Both the position numbers and the translations under genes were made by a program. From contig DGGQ01000107.1 of assembly GCA_002392275.1 (NCBI GenBank), positions 4,828-68,827 on the forward strand: DNA of 64,000 nt, written 5' to 3'. This stretch comes from Treponema sp. UBA3870 (lineage in GTDB: Bacteria > Spirochaetota > Spirochaetia > Treponematales > Treponemataceae). The notes beneath the pieces are model-generated. The model did not search any database, had not been told where the DNA came from, and saw only the letters and a program-made list of their open reading frames with translations. How positions within the stretch are numbered: the first letter of the stretch is position 1; each line of letters opens with the position of its first letter. Below are positions 42,419 through 50,967 of this stretch, in pieces.

Positions 42419-42862
42419 ATGAACGAACTTTCACTTTTTAACACACTTTTCGATGACAACTGCGTTGGTTTTCCTGTCTTCAAGACATCCACGAACTTTG
42501 TTCCAAAAGTTGATGTCAAGGAAACAAAAAATGCCTATGTTCTTGACATGGATTTGCCTGGACTTTCCGAAAAGGATGTTGAAATCGATTTGAAGGACAA
42601 CATTCTTACGGTCGCATCAAAAGACGAGACTCCCGCCGAAAATGAAAAGGAGCATAAATCTGAAGAAACGAGCGAGGTCGAGGAAGACTGGCAGTGGCTC
42701 ATCCACGAAAGAAGGGCAACAAAATTTGAACGCCGCTTCTCTTTGCCACAGGACATTGATTCCGAAACAATCAGCGCTGTTTTCAAAAACGGAGTGCTCA
42801 CGGTGACAATCCCACGCAAGGCTCAGGCCAACGCAAGACGGATTAACATCTCCGTAGCATAA
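42419..42862 (+). CDS. hsp20: Small heat-shock protein (Hsp20/alpha-crystallin family)
   Basis: The 147-residue chaperone has the alpha-crystallin domain (about residues 28-130): F-V-P-K-V-D-V-K-E-T, V-L-D-M-D-L-P-G-L-S-E-K-D-V-E-I-D-L-K-D-N and the family's A-x-x-x-N-G-V-L-T-V-T-I-P. A charged insertion (E-N-E-K-E-H-K-S-E-E-T-S-E-V-E) splits the sheet. TTGGAGG precedes the ATG. Such proteins hold unfolding proteins under stress. Here the promoter is of sigma-54 type, unusual for Hsp20, with a long leader of about 100 nt that could fold. Confidence 0.92.
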   Translation: MNELSLFNTLFDDNCVGFPVFKTSTNFVPKVDVKETKNAYVLDMDLPGLSEKDVEIDLKDNILTVASKDETPAENEKEHKSEETSEVEEDWQWLIHERRATKFERRFSLPQDIDSETISAVFKNGVLTVTIPRKAQANARRINISVA

Positions 42863-42935
42863 AAAAACGGCCCCTTTGATTGTTAATTCAACCAGAGGGG
42901 TCGCAGTATTTTAAATTGATTCGCGCGGAGAGTGT

Positions 42936-43583
42936 TTACTTTTGTTTTACCTTCGCCCGTTCGCGCACAAAATATTCAAATCCTTTTTTGTCAAGAAGAT
43001 TTAAAAATCCCTGCACATCGTTTGTCGCTATGTCTTTTATCACAACCCTTGTTATGTTTCCTGCTGTCTGGTATGCAAGGTATTTGTTGATTCCGGCGGC
43101 CTGTAATTTTTTGACAAAAGCTTCTGCATTTTTTCGCACCGAGAATGCGCCAAGCTGAATGTCCCAGGTCTTGCTTTTGTTTTCCTGTTTCAAATATGGA
43201 GATGAGGAACTGTTTTGAATTTTCGCATCGATTATAGTGATTTTGACTTTCGCCGTCCCGGATTTTATCATGTCAAGCTTTTCTGCAGCTGCCTTTGACA
43301 AATCAATTTCACGGCCAGCAATAAATGGTCCCCTGTCATTGATTCGGACTGTTACGTTTTTTCCATTTGAAAGATTTGTGACTACAACCTTCGTGTTGAA
43401 TGGAAGTGTTTTGTGGGCAGCTGTAAGAGCGTACATGTTGAACGTCTCACCGTTGGATGTTTTTCTTCCGTGAAACTTGTCCGCATAGTAGGAAGCGACG
43501 GCCTCCGACTTGTAAACATAGTCTGCAAAAACTGGAACCACCGAAATCAGCAGGGCTGCGACCAAAAGGATTCTTCTTTTCAT
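42936..43583 (-). CDS. RlpA-like protein (DPBB plus SPOR domains), first copy
   Basis: The 215-residue secreted protein has a signal peptide (about 1-20, V-F-A-D), a double-psi beta-barrel (about 25-115, [17 protein letters not shown] and R-I-N-D-R-G-P-F) and a C-terminal SPOR domain (about 140-215, W-D-I-Q-L-G-A-F). RlpA proteins bind glycan strands with bare glycan ends and can be lytic transglycosylases; the D-R-G-P catalytic segment is kept. It has no lipobox. GAGGAC precedes the ATG. It is a tandem paralogue of 43761-44483. Confidence 0.88.
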   Translation of the reverse strand: MKRRILLVAALLISVVPVFADYVYKSEAVASYYADKFHGRKTSNGETFNMYALTAAHKTLPFNTKVVVTNLSNGKNVTVRINDRGPFIAGREIDLSKAAAEKLDMIKSGTAKVKITIIDAKIQNSSSSPYLKQENKSKTWDIQLGAFSVRKNAEAFVKKLQAAGINKYLAYQTAGNITRVVIKDIATNDVQGFLNLLDKKGFEYFVRERAKVKQK

Positions 43584-43760
43584 ATTGTCCTCTTTTTTTT
43601 AAAAATTTACAACCATAGATTCCCCCTCAAATTTTTGGTCGAAAAAAAAGGGACCCGCCAAATGCAGATCCCCTTCTCGCACTTTTATCAATCCATCTGG
43701 AAAAGCCCCACTTGCAATTCCCAGACAGTTATTATTAAATTAGCAAAGCATTTTCAAAAA

Positions 43761-44483
43761 CTATTGCTCAATAGAAAGACTCGCAACCTCCACGCCGGTC
43801 TCCGTTACTGAACCAAGTTTTCTCTGTCTGACCAAGTAATGATCAAAACCATGCTGCTTCAACGCATCAACAATATAATCCAAATCGGACGCGGCAACAT
43901 CGCGGATTACAACTCTGGTGATTCCGTCCTCGGATTGGTATGCAATATTTTTGAATCCCTGACTGTTGAGTTTGTCCGCAAGAATTTTTGCGTTTGAAAA
44001 ATCGGAGTACGCTCCCAGCTGAATGTCGTAATGCTTTTCCTCCTGATGGTAGATTTTGGATTCCTCCTCGTAAGGTGTTTCCACAACTCCACTGACATCG
44101 GTCGTTGGACCATTGTTTGTTCCCCACTGGATTATCTCCATGGAAACTCTTGCGGTCCCGGCTTTTAGCATACCCAAATCAGATGCGGCGGCTTTTGAAA
44201 CATCAATTTCGCGACCCGGTGCGCTAGGTCCCCTGTCATTGATTCTTACAACAACAGACTTTGAGGTGACAAGGCTTGTCACTTTGACCAGAGTATTGAA
44301 AGGCAATGTATTGTGGGCCGCAGTGTAGTCGTTCATATTGAAGATTTCACCGCTGGCAGTTTTATTGCCGTTCAGTTCCTCACCATAATAAGAGGCGATG
44401 ACATTTGTTTTGTACAGTTCCTCCGCAGAAGCAAAGGATGCAATGGCCATAAGTGCCGTCAAAAAAATACCATGTACTTTCAT
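43761..44483 (-). CDS. RlpA-like protein (DPBB plus SPOR domains), second copy, sigma-28 controlled
   Basis: The 240-residue paralogue has a signal peptide (about 1-20, F-A-S-A), a DPBB domain (A-S-Y-Y-G-E-E-L-N-G-N-K-T-A-S-G-E and R-I-N-D-R-G-P) and a SPOR domain (H-Y-D-I-Q-L-G-A-Y), plus an acidic linker and a short tail. The catalytic-type residues are kept. Unlike copy one it is preceded by TAAA-N15-TCCGATAA, a close sigma-28 match, only 7 nt before the ATG and with no ribosome site. That places it in the flagellar regulon, where a murein-binding enzyme could open the wall for the flagellar rod. Confidence 0.88.
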   Translation of the reverse strand: MKVHGIFLTALMAIASFASAEELYKTNVIASYYGEELNGNKTASGEIFNMNDYTAAHNTLPFNTLVKVTSLVTSKSVVVRINDRGPSAPGREIDVSKAAASDLGMLKAGTARVSMEIIQWGTNNGPTTDVSGVVETPYEEESKIYHQEEKHYDIQLGAYSDFSNAKILADKLNSQGFKNIAYQSEDGITRVVIRDVAASDLDYIVDALKQHGFDHYLVRQRKLGSVTETGVEVASLSIEQ

Positions 44484-44490
44484 ACATTTA

Positions 44491-44517
44491 TTATCGGAGG
44501 CGAAAAAAATTAGTTTA
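44491..44517 (-). promoter_or_regulatory. Sigma-28 (FliA) promoter before the second RlpA-like gene
   Basis: On the minus strand TAAA (44514-44517), 15 nt, TCCGATAA (44491-44498), then 7 nt to the ATG. The -10 box is identical to that of flgM at 24150-24157. Confidence 0.72.
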
Positions 44518-44554
44518 GGATTTTAAAAACAAAATGCCATCCAAAAAATGTGTA

Positions 44555-46636
44555 CTAGATTCCAACTATTTTTTTAATAACATCGATTGGCGACTTGTTG
44601 TAATAAAGATATGCGTAGATTGCGGCAGCTGCGGAAACACTTTTTCCATAATTTCTTGTCTCCGTTATGTTGAGCATTTCCAAAAAAATGTCGTTGGGGA
44701 TTTCGCTTCGCTTTACAATTGAAAGGCAGTTCCGTAATGTGCTTCTGATTTTTCCTGCACCAGCATTGTAGGAGCATACCGCAAGCAGACTGTTTTTTTC
44801 CATACGGGAAATAAGTTCCGCAAGATAATATGTCCCCAGGTGGATGTTCGTTTCCGGGTCGGTGAGTTCATAATCACTAAGCCCAATTTTTTTTGCGACC
44901 TCGGCAGCTGTTGTTTCCATCAGTTGACACAGCCCGGTCGCACCAGCATGGCTTATCGCCTCTGGGGAATAAAAACTTTCCATACGAATCAACGCGTAGA
45001 TTAAATATTCATCGGTTTTGTATTTTTCGGAAAACTTTTCAACATGGTCGCTGAATCCTCGTGGAAAAGAAAGCTCCATGATTTTTTTTGTCAAATCTTT
45101 TTCGCTGTAGTTTAATTTTTTTGCGGCAACCCTTAGACTGATGTAATTAAAATATGGGTCGTCATCAATTTTTCCATGGAGATATTCGGCCACAGCCTCA
45201 GCACATTCAAGACCAATCTCATTGCTGTGCTCAAGCCAAAAAGGGTAGACCAAATCAACAAAATCAAATTCGATATATCCGTAGAAGATTTTTTCAACAT
45301 CCTCATCAGCCTGGAAATCTTCAAGTTTTTGCCAGAACGAAAAATACTTCCATGTCTCTTCGTCGCTCAGACCAAGTTTTGCTGCGGCCATCAATTTGTG
45401 GTAGGAATCGGCCCCACCGTCCAAAGCCTTTGTGTAAAGATTTTTTATCTCTTCCTCTTTTGTTTTGTCCGCTGGTTGATAAAAATTATTTTCAATCAGG
45501 CTGCCGCTTGTGTAAAAAAATGCGGACCTTGTTTCAGGGCTTGCGTAATTTTCAAGACAGTAAGACAAGGAATAATATTCTTCCCATTTTTTTTCATCCA
45601 TAAGTTTAACCGAAAGTGATTCAAGGATGTCGTCAAAATATGAAGGGTCGTGCCATGTCGAACAATACTTTTTAAACTCGTCCACCGCCTGTGTCAAATC
45701 TTTTTGCAGCGCGGAATTAAGATAGTACCAGAGAGCGTTGTCATAATCGGCATCGATTGTTGCACATGCCATTGCTTTTTTGAAAAAATCCTGCGACATA
45801 TCAAAAGCTGAATCAATTTTTGAATAGAGCCGGGCGGCGTAAAAGTTTAGATAAAAATCAACATCATTGCTTCCGCCCAAAAGAGACTCAAGAAAAGTTG
45901 CGTTTGTTTCATAATTTGCTGAGCCATAGAAAAGGGATTTGCCGGCAGCACTTACGACCTGCGGAGAAAGATTTGTTTTTTCGTTTAAAATCCTTCGGGC
46001 ATAGACCGCTGCCTGTCCCCAATCTTTTTTGCTTGCAGCATCCTGCATTTTTGCTGTGTCCGATGCAAACGCAAAAGAGTTTTTTGGGTAGTCCTTTATC
46101 ATCGAAAGAATTTTTTTATGCCAGTCGGACCAATTTTTTTCGGCGCACCACAAATTGTAAATTCCCGGGAAGGATGAATCATCGGTTGCAAGAAGAGCCG
46201 CGCATTGATAAAAAACAATTTCATCACCAGCAGATTTGTAGTCCAGATTTTTTGTGAGTGAAATGATTTTGTCGTAGCGTTCCTGATTAAAAAGCTGCTG
46301 GAGATAGAGAGCGAGAGAATCCTCGTCATTAAAATTTTTATAAAAATTTGCCGCACAGCTTGTCGCGTCTTTTTCCGGAAGAATTGAAACAAGTTTTCTT
46401 GCGGAAAGAGATGCGAACAGTTTTGATTTTGACGACACAGTTTTCCGCAAATATTTTATTGCAGATTTTGTGTCGCCCTCGTTTATTGCTTGGAGTCCCA
46501 AAAAATAGTACACGTCGTTTCCATATTTTTTCAGCATTTCATCTGAAACCAGATTTTGTTTTGCATTTGCGCATCCAGTAAAAATCAATGAGAAAATCAA
46601 TATGAAAAAAATCAGCGGTCCAAATTTTTTTTGCAT
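44555..46636 (-). CDS. Soluble lytic transglycosylase-like lipoprotein (SLT domain)
   Basis: The 693-residue lipoprotein has a signal peptide with lipobox F-T-G-C (about residue 22), a long helical superhelix (about 40-530, TPR-like) and a C-terminal SLT domain. The SLT motif reads R-M-E-S-F-Y-S-P-E-A-I-S-H-A-G-A-T-G-L-C-Q-L-M (catalytic Glu about 555), with Y-N-A-G-A-G later. The layout is that of Slt70, which cleaves peptidoglycan between MurNAc and GlcNAc. No ribosome site is clear; the ATG lies 3 nt after the preceding gene's stop, so it is coupled to the LysM gene. It is the third cell-wall enzyme in 4 kb. Confidence 0.9.
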   Translation of the reverse strand: MQKKFGPLIFFILIFSLIFTGCANAKQNLVSDEMLKKYGNDVYYFLGLQAINEGDTKSAIKYLRKTVSSKSKLFASLSARKLVSILPEKDATSCAANFYKNFNDEDSLALYLQQLFNQERYDKIISLTKNLDYKSAGDEIVFYQCAALLATDDSSFPGIYNLWCAEKNWSDWHKKILSMIKDYPKNSFAFASDTAKMQDAASKKDWGQAAVYARRILNEKTNLSPQVVSAAGKSLFYGSANYETNATFLESLLGGSNDVDFYLNFYAARLYSKIDSAFDMSQDFFKKAMACATIDADYDNALWYYLNSALQKDLTQAVDEFKKYCSTWHDPSYFDDILESLSVKLMDEKKWEEYYSLSYCLENYASPETRSAFFYTSGSLIENNFYQPADKTKEEEIKNLYTKALDGGADSYHKLMAAAKLGLSDEETWKYFSFWQKLEDFQADEDVEKIFYGYIEFDFVDLVYPFWLEHSNEIGLECAEAVAEYLHGKIDDDPYFNYISLRVAAKKLNYSEKDLTKKIMELSFPRGFSDHVEKFSEKYKTDEYLIYALIRMESFYSPEAISHAGATGLCQLMETTAAEVAKKIGLSDYELTDPETNIHLGTYYLAELISRMEKNSLLAVCSYNAGAGKIRSTLRNCLSIVKRSEIPNDIFLEMLNITETRNYGKSVSAAAAIYAYLYYNKSPIDVIKKIVGI

Positions 46637-46639
46637 AAA

Positions 46640-49600
46640 TCACTCTGCCGGAATCAGTAGCACCTGCCCGGATCTAATTTTGTTTGCATCGCTAATTCCA
46701 TTGTGTTCTGCAATCCTGTTGTAGCGGTATGGAGTTTTGTAGTAAGCGGTGGAAATGTCCCAGAGTGTGTCGCCCCAGACCACAGTGTATTTTATGTCCT
46801 CAGTGTTCGCTGGTGTCGGATTTTTTTTTACAGGAACAACAGTCTCAGGATTGGACGCAACAATAATTGTGTCTTCCTTTGCCGGAATTACAAGCTGTGC
46901 ATGAGGTTCAACTTTTGTTGCAGTTTCAAAAACCTTTGGCCGCTTAACGACTTCCTCTTCCTCGACCGGTTTTGATTCGTCAGTCTTGGGTTCGGTGGTT
47001 TTTGATTCAGTGGTCTTGGTCTCGCTCTCGCTCTCAGTTTTTTCTTGAGCAACATTTTCGGCTGCAATTTCCGATTTTATTGTTTCAGCATCTGTTTTTC
47101 CAGTTTCGCTTGTTACTGTCCCAGGAAGTTCTTTCTGTTCAATCAATATTTCATCCTGCTCAACAGCTTTTTCCGAAGAACGTGGCTCTCCCATTGAAGA
47201 AACAATTTCCGTTGATTTTTTTGTGGAAATATTTTCTTCGGCATTTGTGTTTGTGCTTGCAATCTCCGGTCCGTTTTTCTTTCCACCCTTTGTGCCACGC
47301 GACTGGAAAACAAGTACAAAGATAACGATGAGACAGGCTGCGAGTGCAACAAGCAAGAATATGATAGGCTTTTTGCTGTTGTCCTTTTCCTCCTCCGCAC
47401 CATATTCCACGGACTTGGAAACTTTTTTTGCCTTCTTGATTTTTTTCTTTTTTCCGGCATTTGGATCGACAAATCCATCGGTTTCGCCTTCAAAAACAGC
47501 GTCAGTGTCATCAAAGTCACCGAATATTGCTCTTGTTTCGGAATCCTCCATTTTGGTTGGGGAGTCGTCAAAGTCTGGAAAATCAAAATCAGTGTCGGCG
47601 GTGGCACTTGAAACTGAGTCGAACGGATCTCCAAAGTCAGGGAAATCTGACGGAATTGTTGATTCGCTGGACTTCGCAGCGTTGCCTGCTTCCGTTGATT
47701 CAATTGATTTTGTGGACTCTGGTTCGCCTGTCGCATCCAGATTGTCAAAGTCCGGCATGTCCATGTCGTCGATGTCAAACGAAGAGTCTTCTTTTGTTTC
47801 TATCTCTGCGGCCGGTTCGGAATCGGAGGTTTCTGGTGCGGCAAAACTTTCTGTCGAAGCAAAACTGTCGGTATCCGCGGTTCCATCTTCTCCAAAATCC
47901 GGAAGGTCGAGTGAAAAATCGTCCGCCGGTTTTTCTTCTGGAGCAGGTTCCTCGGTGGATGTCAAATCAACATCGCCAAAGTCGGGGAGGTCAAGGCTGT
48001 CAACTGAAAAATCGGATGCGGAATCTGTTTCCGGTGCAGTGTCGATTTCTGTTGTGGCTCTGTCCTCGGGAGGTTCCGTTTTTGCTGGCTCTGTGTCGGC
48101 GGTATCTACAATTGTGGAATCGTCATCACCAAAGTCCGGCAAATCAAGGTCAGAGGAATCAATCTGCTCGTCAACACTGAAATCTGGAATTGCAATTTCA
48201 TCGGAATCTTCCGCCGCGGCAGTGTCTACAGTTTCTTCGGTTGTGGCTGTGTCGTTTTCATCAAGGTCGGGGAGGTCCAAATCTTTTGAAACATCCTCGG
48301 GCTGTGGCTCGACAATCTCATTTTCGCTTTCGCTCGGGATTGTGAAATCACCAAGAGTTGAGGCGCTGTCAAAATCGTCCACGGAAGATGTGTCAAGTTC
48401 GTCAAAAGTTGGAAGTGAAAAATCAGCTTCAGGCTCAACGTTTTCTTCTTCGTTCTTGGTTTCTGGAATTTCAGTTTCCGCAGCTGCTTCAGGTTTGGTC
48501 TCTTTGTCGGTGTCGGTAACGAGCTCTTCAAAATCAGGTAGGTCGTAAGGATTTTTTTCGTCCGCGTCCTGTGGGGCTTCATCAAGATTTCCATCAATAC
48601 TTTCATTTGCAAAATCATCATCCGGCAAATCCTGTGCGGCAAGATTTTCGTCAGGAAGATTTTCATCAAGAGCAAATGTTGCCCCGTTAGATTTTTCGGT
48701 GCTGCTTTCCTCGGGTGTGTCTGCAAAAATTGTTTCGCCCAGAGTGTCATCAAAGTCGCCCATGTCGTCAAGTTCCAAATCGGAAAAATCAGGCGGAGCT
48801 ATGTCAGTGTCAACCGGTTCGTCATATTTTTCTTCGGGAACGCTATTGCCGGGCGGGATTTCATCAAAAAGGCTTGAGTCCAAAAGTGACGACGGAATCT
48901 GGAATTCATTTTCGTCAGTGGCAGGCTTAATTTTTTCACTGGCAGCTGGCTCGGTTTTTTCTTCGGCGGCAGGTTCTGGTCCGGGTTTTGATTCGGAATC
49001 ATCAACAAAAGAAAATCCAGTGCCGTCGTTGTCAACAAAGACATCACGTTTTTTATTGTCCGCGTCATCAACAAAGAGGTCATCGGGGCTGAGCATGTCT
49101 TCGTCGGTAAGCGGCTTGTCAGAAACCATGTCGTCATCAATAACCTGCGCGTCGGTCATAAAATCATCGGACACAGGGGCTTCCTCGATTGAATCAATGT
49201 CAAGGGAGGTCAAATCTATTGTAGTGTCATCGTCGTCGTCAAAACCGCCTGATGAGGAATTGTCCAAATCGGAGATGGGGTCAAAAGAAAACTCCTCGTC
49301 GTTCGCGTTCCCAAGAATCGAACTGACAGCAGAGACTCCCGGAAGAATTCCAGAGTCGGAATCGTTGAGCGCGAAGTTGGCAGGCTCCTGTCTTTCGGCT
49401 TCGGTGCGGGAGACCAAATCAACTTTGAATGCGGATGATTTTCCTGTCTCCGGGTCCTTCATCTGCGCGTGGAGATGGTTGTCCGAATCAAGGTTAAGCT
49501 CCAGATTGAAAGTTGGTTCCCCGTTCGGATGCGGTTTAAGATGGGTGATTTCCAAACTGTCCACGTATTCGGCATCGTCCATGGAATTTGTTTCGGAACG

Positions 49601-49732
49601 GTATAAATCGATTTGTACTTTTGTCTGGTTGTCTTTGACCGTGGTAACTTCCAGGTCTTTTTTTTCAACGCTGCCTTCTTCCAGAATCGGATAAAAAGAG
49701 CCGTCCGCAAGTTTAATTCCGATAGATTTCAT
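46640..49732 (-). CDS. Large acidic membrane protein with C-terminal LysM domain
   Basis: The 1030-residue protein has an N-terminal domain (1-130) ending in a beta-rich P-T-F-N-L-E-L-N-L-D-S-D-N-H-L segment similar to the substrate-binding part of Hsp70-type chaperones, then a long acidic region (about 150-720) with many repeats of the type L-P-D-F-G/D-D. A basic patch (G-K-K-K-K-I-K-K-A-K-K) precedes one membrane helix (about 770-790, I-F-L-L-V-A-L-A-A). After a T/E/K-rich linker, the final 50 residues are a LysM domain (W-G-D-T-L-W-D-I-S). The N terminus is thus cytoplasmic and LysM periplasmic, as in FimV-like proteins. The start at 49732 follows GAGGGG. Confidence 0.82.
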   Translation of the reverse strand: MKSIGIKLADGSFYPILEEGSVEKKDLEVTTVKDNQTKVQIDLYRSETNSMDDAEYVDSLEITHLKPHPNGEPTFNLELNLDSDNHLHAQMKDPETGKSSAFKVDLVSRTEAERQEPANFALNDSDSGILPGVSAVSSILGNANDEEFSFDPISDLDNSSSGGFDDDDDTTIDLTSLDIDSIEEAPVSDDFMTDAQVIDDDMVSDKPLTDEDMLSPDDLFVDDADNKKRDVFVDNDGTGFSFVDDSESKPGPEPAAEEKTEPAASEKIKPATDENEFQIPSSLLDSSLFDEIPPGNSVPEEKYDEPVDTDIAPPDFSDLELDDMGDFDDTLGETIFADTPEESSTEKSNGATFALDENLPDENLAAQDLPDDDFANESIDGNLDEAPQDADEKNPYDLPDFEELVTDTDKETKPEAAAETEIPETKNEEENVEPEADFSLPTFDELDTSSVDDFDSASTLGDFTIPSESENEIVEPQPEDVSKDLDLPDLDENDTATTEETVDTAAAEDSDEIAIPDFSVDEQIDSSDLDLPDFGDDDSTIVDTADTEPAKTEPPEDRATTEIDTAPETDSASDFSVDSLDLPDFGDVDLTSTEEPAPEEKPADDFSLDLPDFGEDGTADTDSFASTESFAAPETSDSEPAAEIETKEDSSFDIDDMDMPDFDNLDATGEPESTKSIESTEAGNAAKSSESTIPSDFPDFGDPFDSVSSATADTDFDFPDFDDSPTKMEDSETRAIFGDFDDTDAVFEGETDGFVDPNAGKKKKIKKAKKVSKSVEYGAEEEKDNSKKPIIFLLVALAACLIVIFVLVFQSRGTKGGKKNGPEIASTNTNAEENISTKKSTEIVSSMGEPRSSEKAVEQDEILIEQKELPGTVTSETGKTDAETIKSEIAAENVAQEKTESESETKTTESKTTEPKTDESKPVEEEEVVKRPKVFETATKVEPHAQLVIPAKEDTIIVASNPETVVPVKKNPTPANTEDIKYTVVWGDTLWDISTAYYKTPYRYNRIAEHNGISDANKIRSGQVLLIPAE

Positions 49733-49869
49733 ACATACCCCTCTTTTAAATACTATCTTAATTCTAAATGTCGGCATTATTGGAATCAAGGTTTAGGGAA
49801 AGAGTTTTTGTTTTAGGCTAACAGCTTAGAGATGCCCTTCAATTCTTGGTGAAACACCGTTTGGCTGGC

Positions 49870-49900
49870 AAAAACAAAACCGGGGCAAAAAACCCCGGCT
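49870..49900 (-). terminator. Terminator of the secreted repeat-protein gene
   Basis: On the minus strand CCGGGG pairs with CCCCGG across a T6G loop (49880-49898), followed by TTTTGTTTTT. Confidence 0.85.
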
Positions 49901-49916
49901 CATTGAAAAGAAATTT

Positions 49917-50753
49917 TTACTTATAGGAGTAGGTCACTGCTGACTGTGTTTGAAGCTCGTTGACCGTGCCACCAAATTTTTCGGCAACAAGGTATACGGA
50001 AATTTTTGTTGGGTTTCCGTTGGAGTCGTTCTGGTAGATTTCACGCTCGTAAAGCACATTCTTGCTGTTGTATGTCTGGATTTCGGTCAGCACGTTCTTT
50101 GCGTCGTAGCGGTAGACCAGCTTTGATGTGAGCTGTCCAGAGGCATCTGTGTAGTCGATTGTTGAAAGAAGTCCAGCGTCGTTGTATGAGTATGTCTCGT
50201 GCCTGTCAAGTGAACCGTCTCCATAGTAGCGGAAGATTTCGGCTGGCTTTCCGACATTGTTGTTCGTTGTGATTGATCTTACCAAAAGTTTTCCGCTTCC
50301 GTCGTAGTAGGACTCGGTGACTTTGTTTGTCTTCTGGTTGTACTCGTAGATTGTCTTTCCTGTAAGATTGTCTTCGCCATCGTACTCATTTTCAACGGTG
50401 ACTCTTCCGGTGGTGTCGTACTCGTATGTCGTCTTCCAGATTACCGCGTTCTGGGCGTTGTAGAATGTGGATGACGTGAGATGGTATTTCGCATCGTAGT
50501 CGTAGGTCACTTTGTCAACCATGACATCCTTTGCGCTGTAGCCTGTACATTCGGTTTCCAGACCGATGTTGTTGTAGAGGTGGACATACTTAACCGCGAC
50601 AGACCTGTATGTTGAACCAAATTTTGAGACAATGGTGTAGTTTGTCTTTGTGTAGTTGGATATGTTCCCCTTTGGTGAGATTGAGTGTGTGTCATAGGCT
50701 GAGACGCTGGCTGCAACCAAGGCGGCAGCAATGAACAACAAAATCTTTTTCAT
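49917..50753 (-). CDS. Secreted protein with YD/RHS-like repeats
   Basis: The 278-residue protein has a signal peptide (about 1-19, S-V-S-A) and then a run of short beta-strand repeats of the kind Y-x-Y-D-x-x-G-R/K-L: T-Y-E-Y-D-T-T-G-R-V-T-V, I-Y-E-Y-N-Q, Y-S-Y-N-D-A-G-L-L and Y-R-Y-D-A-K-N-V-L. These resemble RHS/YD repeats or the periplasmic repeat proteins of spirochaetes. No toxin domain follows. TTGGAGGAAAC precedes the ATG, and a terminator follows. Likely an envelope or cell-surface protein. Confidence 0.75.
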   Translation of the reverse strand: MKKILLFIAAALVAASVSAYDTHSISPKGNISNYTKTNYTIVSKFGSTYRSVAVKYVHLYNNIGLETECTGYSAKDVMVDKVTYDYDAKYHLTSSTFYNAQNAVIWKTTYEYDTTGRVTVENEYDGEDNLTGKTIYEYNQKTNKVTESYYDGSGKLLVRSITTNNNVGKPAEIFRYYGDGSLDRHETYSYNDAGLLSTIDYTDASGQLTSKLVYRYDAKNVLTEIQTYNSKNVLYEREIYQNDSNGNPTKISVYLVAEKFGGTVNELQTQSAVTYSYK

Positions 50754-50967
50754 AAGTTTCCTCCAAAAAATGAGAGATTTCCTTGCTTTTACTATTGGGA
50801 GCCTCTAAAAGTTTTAGTTTTTAGAGTTACATCGCGTTTTCAAGGATACCCCGAAAAGCAGAAGTCTTTCGAGATTCTCCATATTATACACTATTTTTCG
50901 GCAGAAAAAAAGGGACTGGACAGAAAAAATTGAGTTTTTTGGAAGCCTTGTTTTTAGGGAAATGCTG

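Noticed and set aside
42866..42906. Hairpin after hsp20 considered as terminator
   Set aside because: The stem has mismatches and no T-run follows, so the end of the hsp20 transcript cannot be assigned from it.
47223..49694. Long Ser-rich and Arg-rich plus-strand frames opposite the LysM protein
   Set aside because: They mirror the acidic repeats (GAT/GAA codons) of the real gene and have no start signals.
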